A model generated the notes under the pieces. The model searched no databases. It was not told the DNA's origin and saw only the letters and a program-made list of their open reading frames with translations. A stretch of DNA of 8,175 bases from Paracoccaceae bacterium (GTDB lineage: Bacteria; Pseudomonadota; Alphaproteobacteria; Rhodobacterales; Rhodobacteraceae): assembly GCA_007120685.1 (NCBI GenBank), contig SKNG01000132.1, positions 1-8,175 of the forward strand, read 5' to 3'. A program made the position numbers and the translations under genes. Of this stretch, positions 1 through 4,835 are shown piece by piece (the stretch's first letter is position 1; each line of letters begins with the position of its first letter).

Positions 1-173
1 CCGGCCATGGTGCCCACGCCCGCGCTTTCGGCATTGGCCACCGGCGGGTTGAAGCGCAGGATCAGGCAGGCAACTTTGAAGGTGCCGATATCCAGCACGG
101 CCACGACGCCGCGCTGCATCGCCTGCTGGCGCATCGCGCGCATGGCGCGCTGGGACTGGTACAGATCGGTCAT
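1..173 (-). CDS. ftsA: FtsA, actin-like divisome protein (N-terminal fragment, runs off the window)
   Basis: FtsA is the actin-like ATPase that tethers FtsZ to the inner membrane and recruits later division proteins. Only the first 57 codons are present; the gene continues past position 1. The protein begins MTDLYQSQRAMRAMRQQ and then reads VVAVLDIGTFKVACLIL at about residues 23-39. This is the first beta strand and phosphate-1 loop of the actin/Hsp70 fold (family pattern DIG[TS]xK). The residue after DIGT is Phe, where many FtsA proteins have Thr or Ser. The ATG at 173-171 overlaps the ftsQ stop as ATGA (4 bp). A GGAG lies about 10 nt upstream inside the end of ftsQ, so translation is probably coupled to ftsQ. 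The position directly after ftsQ matches the usual dcw order. The identification is firm although the gene is truncated by the window. Confidence 0.93.
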   Translation of the reverse strand, partial: MTDLYQSQRAMRAMRQQAMQRGVVAVLDIGTFKVACLILRFNPPVANAESAGVGTMA

Positions 174-1423
174 CGGATGCCATCTCCGGTTTCGGGGCTT
201 CGGTTGCGGTGCAGTTCGGCCAGCGCGGCCTCGGACAGGCGCATGGTGGGGCGGTCGGGGTTGCGCATGTCGACGGCGACCAGATCGCGCGCCAGCAGAT
301 CCATGGGCGCGTTGTCCAACGCCAGCACGCGCTCCAGCGCCGTCACGGCGCCCCGCGGCGGCAGCATGATCCGGCGGTCGCCGACCAGCACCAGATCCCA
401 GCGCCGCTCTCCCACGCGGAGCAGAGCGTGCAGCCGGTCACCCAGCGGCTCGGCGGCGGCCAGGATGCGGCGCGCTTCGGCCACCGCCTCGGGCGCGCCG
501 TCGCCGGCCAGCAGCGGCAGGTCCGGCCGGGCAGACCGATGGCTGATCAGCGCCACGCGATGCCCGTCGTTGTCGATCAGTGCCAGCCCGGCATGCGAGC
601 GCCAGACGAAAGCGGGTTCGCGCTCGATCACGCTGATATCCAGCGCGCCGCCCGCCCTGACGCGCAGCGATGCAGATTGCACCGCGTCCAGCGCCTCGAC
701 CCGCTGGCGCAGCGCATCCAGATCCAGATGGAACGACGACGCGGGCAGCGCCACGCCGAGCCGCTCTTCCACAGCGCGCGCCACCTCTGGCGTCTCGGCA
801 TGCACGGCAAGGGTTTCGATGCGGAATTCCGGCCGGTTCTCGAAGGCCAGGCGCAACTCGCCGAACAGCCCGGTCACCGTGGCGCGGCGCGCGTCGTCGG
901 AAAGATACAGCGCAATCGAGCCGGCCAGAATCAGCGAAGGCAGGCCCATGGTCAGTGCGCGGCGGAAAAGCGGCGTCAGCCACAGCCGGTTCAGGCGATA
1001 GGCCAGGCGGCTGGGCGAGGGGTCGGCGCGCCGGCGCGGTGTGGCCAGCCGCGCCGCCACCCCCAGCCCGGCAAGCGCGGCCGGAATGGTATCGCCCAAC
1101 CGCCAGCCGCGCGGATCGACGCTGCCGGCAGGGCCGCCGCCGCCCTCTGCCCTAGCGACGCCGGCCACAATCTGCGGTGACATGCCCGCTGCCATGACGG
1201 GTGCCGTTGCGGGTGCCACGCTCGGTGCCGCGCTCGATGCAGCGCTCGGTGCCGCGCTCGGTGCCGCGCCGGATACCCGCTCTGTAGCATCTGCCATGAC
1301 CGGCACGGTCCATGTATGGGGCGGATAGCGGCGCGGATAGGTCTGCGCGGCTCGCGGCGTGCCCGCCGCCGGCCCCGGCCGATACCCGGCCCCGCCCCCG
1401 CCATGCGCATCTAGCGGCGGCAT
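170..1423 (-). CDS. ftsQ: FtsQ, bitopic divisome protein with an unusually long N-terminus
   Basis: FtsQ is a bitopic inner-membrane protein that links early and late divisome components through its periplasmic domains. With the chosen start it has 417 residues. The first ~155 are predicted cytoplasmic and rich in Ala, Gly and Pro. A basic stretch SRLAYRLNRLWLTPLFRR (about 138-155) precedes one membrane span at about 158-175. A POTRA domain follows at about 200-272 (EFRIETLAVHA to VIEREPAFVW), then the beta domain. The C-terminus ends ETGDGIR. I chose the ATG at 1423 because GGTGGAGG (1438-1431) sits 7 nt upstream; it overlaps the end of ddl by 13 bp. Alternatives are ATG at 1297 (375 aa) and GTG at 1060 (296 aa, nearer the usual family size). 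Residues ~52-75 carry an AAPS-type repeat encoded by a 12-bp tandem repeat. The C-terminal two thirds are certain; the start is not. Confidence 0.9.
   Translation of the reverse strand: MPPLDAHGGGGAGYRPGPAAGTPRAAQTYPRRYPPHTWTVPVMADATERVSGAAPSAAPSAASSAAPSVAPATAPVMAAGMSPQIVAGVARAEGGGGPAGSVDPRGWRLGDTIPAALAGLGVAARLATPRRRADPSPSRLAYRLNRLWLTPLFRRALTMGLPSLILAGSIALYLSDDARRATVTGLFGELRLAFENRPEFRIETLAVHAETPEVARAVEERLGVALPASSFHLDLDALRQRVEALDAVQSASLRVRAGGALDISVIEREPAFVWRSHAGLALIDNDGHRVALISHRSARPDLPLLAGDGAPEAVAEARRILAAAEPLGDRLHALLRVGERRWDLVLVGDRRIMLPPRGAVTALERVLALDNAPMDLLARDLVAVDMRNPDRPTMRLSEAALAELHRNRSPETGDGIR
1199..1270. repeat. Six degenerate copies of a 12-bp tandem repeat in the ftsQ 5' region
   Basis: On the plus strand six 12-mers follow each other: gggtgccgttgc (1199), gggtgccacgct (1211), cggtgccgcgct (1223), cgatgcagcgct (1235), cggtgccgcgct (1247) and cggtgccgcgcc (1259). 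Copies three and five are identical. On the minus strand in the ftsQ frame each unit encodes four residues of the type S-A-A-P, giving an Ala/Pro/Ser-rich run. Because 12 is a multiple of 3, copy-number change would keep the ftsQ frame. All six frames stay open through the array, so openness alone does not prove that it is translated. Confidence 0.9.
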
Positions 1424-2334
1424 GAGGCATCCTCCACCAGCCAGCGGCACAGATCAGGGAAGGCGATGCCGCAATGCGCCGCCTGTTCCGGGCTCAGCGA
1501 GGTCGGCGTCATCCCCGGCTGGGTGTTGGTTTCCAGCACCACCAGCCCGTCCAGCCCGCGGCCCTCGTCCCAGCGGAAATCGGTGCGGCTCAGGCCCCGG
1601 CAGCCCAGCGCGCGATGCGCCACCAGCGCCTGATCCATGCAGGCGTCGAACACTGCCGCCGGCAGGTCGGCCGGCACCACATGGTGCGAACCGCCGGGCC
1701 GGTACTTGGCGTCGTAGTCATACCAGCCCTCGGTGATGATATCGGTCACGGTCAGCGCCCGCTCGCCCAGCACGCTGACGGTCAGTTCGCGCCCGGGCAC
1801 ATAGGCCTCGACCATCAGCATCTCGGGCATGTCGGGCGCCAGCGCAGGCGGGGCATTGGCGCCGTTTGGCACCAGATAGATGCCCACCGAGGACCCCTCG
1901 TCATGCGGCTTGACCACGTAGGGCGGGTCCATCACATGCCCGGCCTCGATATCGGCGCGCCCGGCCAGCCGATGCGGCGCCACGGGCATGCCGGCGGCGG
2001 CGTAGATTTCCTTGGTGCGGATCTTGTCCATCGCCAGGGCCGAGGCCAGCACGCCGGAATGGGTGTAGGGCAGGCCCATCCATTCCAGCAGCCCCTGCAC
2101 GCAGCCGTCCTCGCCCCAGCGGCCGTGCAGGGCGTTGAAGACGATATCAGGGGCGATCTCGGCCAGCCGCGCGGGCAGGTCGCGGCCGGCATCGACCTCG
2201 ACCACCTGATACCCCGCCTCCCGCAGCGCGGATGCGCATTCACGCCCTGATGACAACGACACCTCGCGCTCGGCCGAGATGCCACCCATCAGTACCGCCA
2301 CCTTGGGGGCTGCCCTGCTCGACACGCCCGCCAA
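1411..2334 (-). CDS. ddl: D-alanine--D-alanine ligase (Ddl)
   Basis: Cytoplasmic ATP-grasp ligase that joins two D-Ala to make the dipeptide MurF adds to the cell-wall precursor. It has 307 residues, matching E. coli DdlB (306). Residues that align with known catalytic and binding positions include E22 in GGISAEREVSL, the KPHDEGSSVG ATP-loop (142-151), K210 and Y211 in DYDAKY, R250, D252, E268, N270 and S279-L280 (ETNTQPGMTPTSL). Tyr at 211, rather than the Phe typical of VanA/VanB-type ligases, argues for D-Ala-D-Ala specificity. The start is TTG at 2334 with TGAGG about 5 nt upstream. No ATG is available in frame upstream before a TGA, and the first internal ATG falls inside the GG-rich loop; GTG at 2325 is the alternative. 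It follows murB after a 107-bp gap that contains competing hairpins, and its 3' end overlaps ftsQ. Confidence 0.96.
   Translation of the reverse strand: MAGVSSRAAPKVAVLMGGISAEREVSLSSGRECASALREAGYQVVEVDAGRDLPARLAEIAPDIVFNALHGRWGEDGCVQGLLEWMGLPYTHSGVLASALAMDKIRTKEIYAAAGMPVAPHRLAGRADIEAGHVMDPPYVVKPHDEGSSVGIYLVPNGANAPPALAPDMPEMLMVEAYVPGRELTVSVLGERALTVTDIITEGWYDYDAKYRPGGSHHVVPADLPAAVFDACMDQALVAHRALGCRGLSRTDFRWDEGRGLDGLVVLETNTQPGMTPTSLSPEQAAHCGIAFPDLCRWLVEDASCRR
1431..1438 (-). promoter_or_regulatory. Strong ribosome binding site deciding the ftsQ start
   Basis: Read on the minus strand this is GGTGGAGG, followed by a 7-nt spacer and the ATG at 1423-1421. It is one of the best Shine-Dalgarno matches seen here and lies inside the last codons of ddl (LVEDA). 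It favours the longest plausible ftsQ start over the in-frame ATG at 1297 or GTG at 1060, which have poor matches. It could be coincidental, because the same bases are coding in ddl. Confidence 0.55.
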
Positions 2335-2359
2335 CTCTGCCTCATTCCAGGGCTTTGCG

Positions 2360-2385
2360 CCCCTTCTTCGGGGGTTCTGGACCCC
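2360..2385 (-). promoter_or_regulatory. Two mutually exclusive hairpins upstream of ddl
   Basis: In the minus-strand RNA, GGGGU (2385-2381), loop CCAGA, ACCCC (2375-2371) forms a 5-bp hairpin. The same C-run can instead pair with the downstream GGGG (2363-2360) across a GAAGAA loop. That second form could be extended by CCAG (2380-2377) with CUGG (2350-2347). Only one can form at a time, about 26 nt ahead of the TTG start of ddl. The stems are short, so regulation is a possibility, not a conclusion. Confidence 0.35.
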
Positions 2386-2408
2386 GCTTCTTGTCTTATT
2401 CCGTCAGG

Positions 2409-2423
2409 CCCGGCGCCGACCCT
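2409..2423. repeat. Copy 1 of a 15-bp block shared by the two intergenic gaps
   Basis: The plus-strand sequence cccggcgccgaccct occurs here and again, identical, at 4490-4504 in the other 107-bp gap. It contains the 8-bp palindrome CGGCGCCG. In the minus-strand direction both copies lie between a GGCAGGGCG[AG]CC block upstream and a CGGA(A)TAAG block downstream. Confidence 0.6.
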
Positions 2424-2441
2424 TGCCGGTCGCCCTGCCTG

Positions 2442-3380
2442 TCAGCCCTGCGCCCGGGCCTGTTCGCCCAGCCGCACGACTTCCCATTCTAGCGAAATTC
2501 CGCTGTTTTCCAACACCCTTTTTCGCACTTCCTCGCCCAACCCCTCCAGATCGGCGGCGCTGGCCCCGCCGGTGTTGATCAGGAAATTGGGGTGCTTTTC
2601 CGACATCTGCGCCCCGCCCCGCCGGGCGCCGCGCATGCCGGCCTCGTCGATCACCTTCCAGGCCTTCAGATCATGCGTGTCATCGGGCTGGCCGGTCGAA
2701 CTGAACCCGGCCGGATTGCGGAAGGTGGACCCGGCGCTGCGTTCCTTCACCGGCTGGGTGGCATTGCGCCGGGCCAGTTGCCCGGCCATGCGCGCCTCCA
2801 GTTCGGCGGGCTCGCCCCGGGGCGCGCGGAAACTGGCGGCGGTGATCACCCAGCCTTCCGGCAGGTCGGTCTGGCGGTAGCCGGGGTTCAGCTCGGCGGC
2901 CGGCAGGGTGACCACCTCGCCCGCCCGGGTGACGGCACGGGCATGGGTCAGCCGGTCGGCGGTATAGGTGCCGTAGCAACCCGCGTTCATCCGCACCGCG
3001 CCGCCGATGCTGCCGGGGATGGTGCGCAGGAAGGTCAGGTCCAGCCCGGCGGCGGCGGCCTTGCGCGCGACATGGGCATCCAGCGCGGCGGCGCCGGCGG
3101 TGACGGTGTCGCCCTCGATCTGAATGCCGTTGAACCCCCGGCCCAGGCGGATGACCACAGCGCGCAGCCCCCCGTCGCGGATGATGAGGTTGGAGCCGAC
3201 ACCCATGGGAAAGACCGGCACCACAGGGTCCAGCGCGGCCAGGAAGGCGGCAAGGTCGGCCTCGTCGGCGGGCTGGAACAGCCAGTCGGCCGGGCCGCCA
3301 ACGCGCAGCCAGGTCAGGTCGGCCAGCGGGCGGTTCGGGGTCAGGGTGCCGCGCGGGGATATGTCGCCGGGTTGGCTCAT
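2442..3380 (-). CDS. murB: UDP-N-acetylenolpyruvoylglucosamine reductase (MurB)
   Basis: Cytoplasmic FAD enzyme that uses NADPH to reduce UDP-GlcNAc-enolpyruvate to UDP-MurNAc, the substrate of MurC. It has 312 residues, a usual length. The FAD-binding part shows LRVGGPADWLFQP (25-37) and PMGVGSNLIIRDGG (58-71), then FLRTIPGSIGGAVRMNAGCYG (117-137, given in parts as FLRTIPGSIGG and MNAGCYG). GYR (167-169) is the expected substrate-side motif. The proton-donor serine is in GSTFRNP (Ser218) and the conserved C-terminal Glu in LEWEVVRLG (Glu300). The pattern resembles alphaproteobacterial type II MurB. The ATG at 3380 overlaps the stop of the preceding membrane-protein gene as ATGA; it has no clear Shine-Dalgarno, so it is probably coupled. 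An upstream extension is open but overlaps that gene and is not needed. Confidence 0.97.
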   Translation of the reverse strand: MSQPGDISPRGTLTPNRPLADLTWLRVGGPADWLFQPADEADLAAFLAALDPVVPVFPMGVGSNLIIRDGGLRAVVIRLGRGFNGIQIEGDTVTAGAAALDAHVARKAAAAGLDLTFLRTIPGSIGGAVRMNAGCYGTYTADRLTHARAVTRAGEVVTLPAAELNPGYRQTDLPEGWVITAASFRAPRGEPAELEARMAGQLARRNATQPVKERSAGSTFRNPAGFSSTGQPDDTHDLKAWKVIDEAGMRGARRGGAQMSEKHPNFLINTGGASAADLEGLGEEVRKRVLENSGISLEWEVVRLGEQARAQG

Positions 3381-3670
3381 GGGGTTTTGTCCGTCTTGCG
3401 TCGCCCGCCCAGCCAGCCGCCCAGCGCAAAACCGGGTGCGGCGGGCAACAGCACCATCAGCGCCATGAAGATCGGCACGATACCGTCGAACCCGGGTTGC
3501 TGGTCGCCATACCAGTATAACAGCCCCGCTGCCAGCAGCAGCAGCAACGCGATCACCGGCCCGGCAAGCCGCGATCCGCTGCGCCGTGCGATGAATCGCC
3601 CCAGGAACAGGCCGCCGGCTATGCTGAGCACGAACGCCGCGAGCTGCAGAAGATACCAGATCGGTTCCAT
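3377..3670 (-). CDS. Small membrane protein D, paralogue of A and B, unknown function
   Basis: I do not recognise this family. The product has 97 residues and three hydrophobic segments at about 5-25, 34-54 and 62-86, with a basic tail ending GGRRKTDKTP. Between segments one and two is a basic GRFIARR stretch. Before segment three is YGDQQPGFDGI, and the third segment ends in GFALGGWLGGRRK. The same layout appears in genes A (4566-4835) and B (4117-4458). The ATG at 3670 has AGGA about 6 nt upstream, and the stop overlaps the murB ATG by 4 bp, so murB translation probably depends on this gene being read. The segment gap to gene C is 8 bp. The position in a wall-synthesis operon suggests an envelope role by inference only. 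It could also be a neutral lineage-specific insertion. Confidence 0.82.
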   Translation of the reverse strand: MEPIWYLLQLAAFVLSIAGGLFLGRFIARRSGSRLAGPVIALLLLLAAGLLYWYGDQQPGFDGIVPIFMALMVLLPAAPGFALGGWLGGRRKTDKTP

Positions 3671-3678
3671 GCGCTTTC

Positions 3679-4101
3679 CTATCCTCGCTTGCGCCCATCA
3701 GGCCGGGCCCATGCCCATAGCAGGCCCAGCGCCAGCCCAAAAGCGACGATCAGCGCAATCACCCCGGGCGCGCCGACCGAAACCACCAGGCTGATCAGCT
3801 GGAAGGCAAAAAGCACACGGCCCAGCGCCGCATCCGGGTCATCGCCGGGCTGGCCGGGGGCGGTGATGAGCAACAACACCGCCGCCAGGATCATCGCGGC
3901 GCCCGCCGGGGCGGCGATCCGGGCAAAGCGGGCAATCCCGGCCGGACCGTCGCGCAGCGCCCGGCCACGCGCCCACCAGGCCAGCGCGGCAAGCAGCAGG
4001 AGGGCTGCCAGCAACCACTCGACCGGGGCATGCACCCCCTCCACACCGGGCATATGGATGATGCCCCAGCGCTCGGCCCTGTCATCGAGGATGAAGCGCA
4101 A
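3679..4101 (-). CDS. Small membrane protein C, unknown function
   Basis: I do not recognise this family. With a TTG start it has 140 residues. A polar N-terminus (RFILDDRAERWGIIHMPGVEG) is followed by hydrophobic segments at about 29-45, 63-81 and 97-131; the last is long enough for one long or two short spans. The C-terminus is basic (RPDGRKRG). It is less similar to A, B and D, though it carries a QPG before its last segment (84-86). The TTG has AGGA 8 nt upstream. ATG at 4053 would give 124 residues but lacks a clear Shine-Dalgarno. The TTG lies five codons after the gene B stop and in the same reading frame, so B and C would fuse if the TGA at 4119-4117 were read through. The reading frame is convincing because of its position and membrane pattern; the start is uncertain. 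Confidence 0.72.
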   Translation of the reverse strand: MRFILDDRAERWGIIHMPGVEGVHAPVEWLLAALLLLAALAWWARGRALRDGPAGIARFARIAAPAGAAMILAAVLLLITAPGQPGDDPDAALGRVLFAFQLISLVVSVGAPGVIALIVAFGLALGLLWAWARPDGRKRG

Positions 4102-4116
4102 CGACCTGTTCCTGCC

Positions 4117-4458
4117 TCAGGATGGCCCGCCGCCCTGAGCGGGGCCGTCATCATCGTCCTGCAACGCCCGAACGGCGGCGCGGCGGCGGCGCAGGGTTTC
4201 GATCAGGATGCCCAACGCAGCAGCCACGCCGATCGGCGCGATGATCATGATCCCGGCCATCGCCGGGCCGATCCCCCGCAGGCCGGGCTGGCTGTAGCCG
4301 TAAAGCGACACACCCAGCGCGACCAGCATCACCATCGCCACCAGCGCCCAGGCCAGGCCCGCCTGCCCCCATCGCGCCAGCCCCCAACCGACGGCAGCGC
4401 CGGCGATCATCGACAGCACCAGGACCAGCAACCCATCGGGTGTGAAGAAAACGAACAT
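4117..4458 (-). CDS. Small membrane protein B, paralogue of A and D, unknown function
   Basis: The product has 113 residues and is not one I recognise. Hydrophobic segments lie at about 7-27, 34-54 and 62-86, almost the same coordinates as in D. GWGLARW (24-30) follows segment one, YGYSQPGLRGIGP (53-65) precedes segment three, and a polar tail follows with LRRRR, an acidic DDDD and GGGPS. The tail replaces the GGWLGGRR ending of A and D. The ATG at 4458 has only a weak AGGT about 4 nt upstream. The 107-bp gap before it contains a stem-loop and a block shared with the murB-ddl gap, so this gene could be the first of a separately controlled set (B, C, D, murB). Its stop is in frame with gene C. 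The function is unknown; the paralogy with D is well supported by eye. Confidence 0.8.
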   Translation of the reverse strand: MFVFFTPDGLLVLVLSMIAGAAVGWGLARWGQAGLAWALVAMVMLVALGVSLYGYSQPGLRGIGPAMAGIMIIAPIGVAAALGILIETLRRRRAAVRALQDDDDGPAQGGGPS

Positions 4459-4489
4459 GCACCTGCAGCCTTATCCGCGCCAACGGCGT

Positions 4490-4504
4490 CCCGGCGCCGA
4501 CCCT
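4490..4504. repeat. Copy 2 of the 15-bp block shared by the two intergenic gaps
   Basis: Identical to 2409-2423 on the plus strand (cccggcgccgaccct), with the internal palindrome CGGCGCCG. It lies 31 nt before the gene B start, whereas copy 1 lies 74 nt before ddl. Confidence 0.6.
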
Positions 4505-4525
4505 GCGCCATGCGGGCATCGCAGG
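4502..4525 (-). promoter_or_regulatory. Stem-loop in the A-B gap
   Basis: In minus-strand RNA, CCUGCG pairs with CGCAGG (6 bp) and AUG(C) pairs with (G)CAU inside it, with a GG bulge on the 3' side. This gives a nearly continuous stem of about 9-10 bp around a tiny loop. No U-tract follows, so it is not an obvious rho-independent terminator. It could be an RNA-processing, attenuation or protein-binding structure, or simply GC-rich chance. Confidence 0.45.
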
Positions 4526-4565
4526 CAAGAGCGGCCGCCCTGCCGTGCCGGTATTTGCCCTGCCC

Positions 4566-4835
4566 TCATCGCCTTCGGCCGCCCAGCCAGCCGCCGAGTG
4601 CCGCGCCCAGCATGGCCGGGGCCAGTATGTAGAGCGCGGCGATGACATGGCCCAACGCCCGGAAGCCCTGGGCCTGCTGCCCGGCCAGGATCTGCGCGCC
4701 CGCGCCGATGGCGAGCAGCGCCGCCAGCGCCCAGGCCGCGCCGGGCCGCCAGAGACGCGCCAGCACCCAGCCCGCCGCCAGCCCCAGCACCAGCGCGGTG
4801 GCGGCGATCAGCAGGAGGCGCGCCTCGTCACCCAT
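4566..4835 (-). CDS. Small membrane protein A, paralogue of B and D, unknown function
   Basis: The product has 89 residues, starts MGDEARLLLIAATAL and has hydrophobic segments at about 7-25, 33-51 and 61-81. GWVLARLWRPG (22-32) sits between the first two segments. GQQAQGFRALG precedes the third, which ends GAALGGWLGGRRR at the C-terminus. The ending matches gene D closely (FALGGWLGGRRK). The chosen ATG at 4835 overlaps the end of murC by 8 bp (ATGGGTGA), which implies coupling to murC. A longer reading to 4934 would run far into murC and is unlikely. No family name can be given. The three-span form with arginines at the loop and C-terminus suggests an inner-membrane protein with a cytoplasmic C-terminus, by the positive-inside rule. 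Confidence 0.8.
   Translation of the reverse strand: MGDEARLLLIAATALVLGLAAGWVLARLWRPGAAWALAALLAIGAGAQILAGQQAQGFRALGHVIAALYILAPAMLGAALGGWLGGRRR

Larger units (their letters stand above)
2335..2441. other. 107-bp murB-ddl intergenic region with possible regulatory structure
   Basis: This is one of only two real gaps in the operon. Moving along the transcript from the murB stop it contains the block AGGGTCGGCGCCGGG (2423-2409), CGGAATAAG, two overlapping hairpins (2385-2360) and the ddl ribosome binding site TGAGG (about 2344-2340). I saw no convincing -35/-10 pair, and the hairpins have no U-tract on the transcribed strand, so neither a promoter nor a terminator is called. The region may influence ddl, ftsQ and ftsA expression separately from the upstream genes. 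Confidence 0.6.
4459..4565. other. 107-bp gap between membrane-protein genes A and B
   Basis: This is the second real gap in the operon. Along the transcript it holds GGCAGGGCGGCC (about 4546-4535), a stem-loop (4525-4502), AGGGTCGGCGCCGGG (4504-4490), CGGATAAG (about 4477-4470) and a weak AGGT before the gene B ATG. I saw no convincing promoter or U-tract terminator. The order of shared blocks matches the murB-ddl gap. Confidence 0.6.

Noticed and set aside
177..1180. Long plus-strand open frames opposite ftsQ
   Set aside because: They are antisense shadows caused by high GC; their proteins are Arg/Ala/Gln-rich with no family motif, while the minus strand encodes a clear FtsQ.
991..1410. 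Minus-strand frame with an RHRARHRA-type repeat overlapping ftsQ
   Set aside because: The 12-bp repeat makes every frame open and repetitive. This frame has no motif or good ribosome binding site and runs through the coding FtsQ region.
2360..2400. Rho-independent terminator between murB and ddl
   Set aside because: The T-rich stretch follows the hairpin only on the plus strand, where there is no gene; on the transcribed minus strand there is no U-tract.
3381..3740. N-terminal extension of murB to 3740
   Set aside because: The extra residues overlap all of gene D, look unlike any MurB N-terminus, and the ATG at 3380 gives the usual length.
2592..3794. 400-residue plus-strand open frame opposite murB and gene D
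   Set aside because: Gly/Gln/His-rich composition without domains, antisense to a certain MurB; typical of GC-rich genomes.
3377..4835. Assigning the small membrane proteins to DUF2484, a family I recall near murC/murB in Rhodobacterales
   Set aside because: The pattern I remember for that family does not match the three-span QPG/WLGGRR architecture seen here, so no family name is given.
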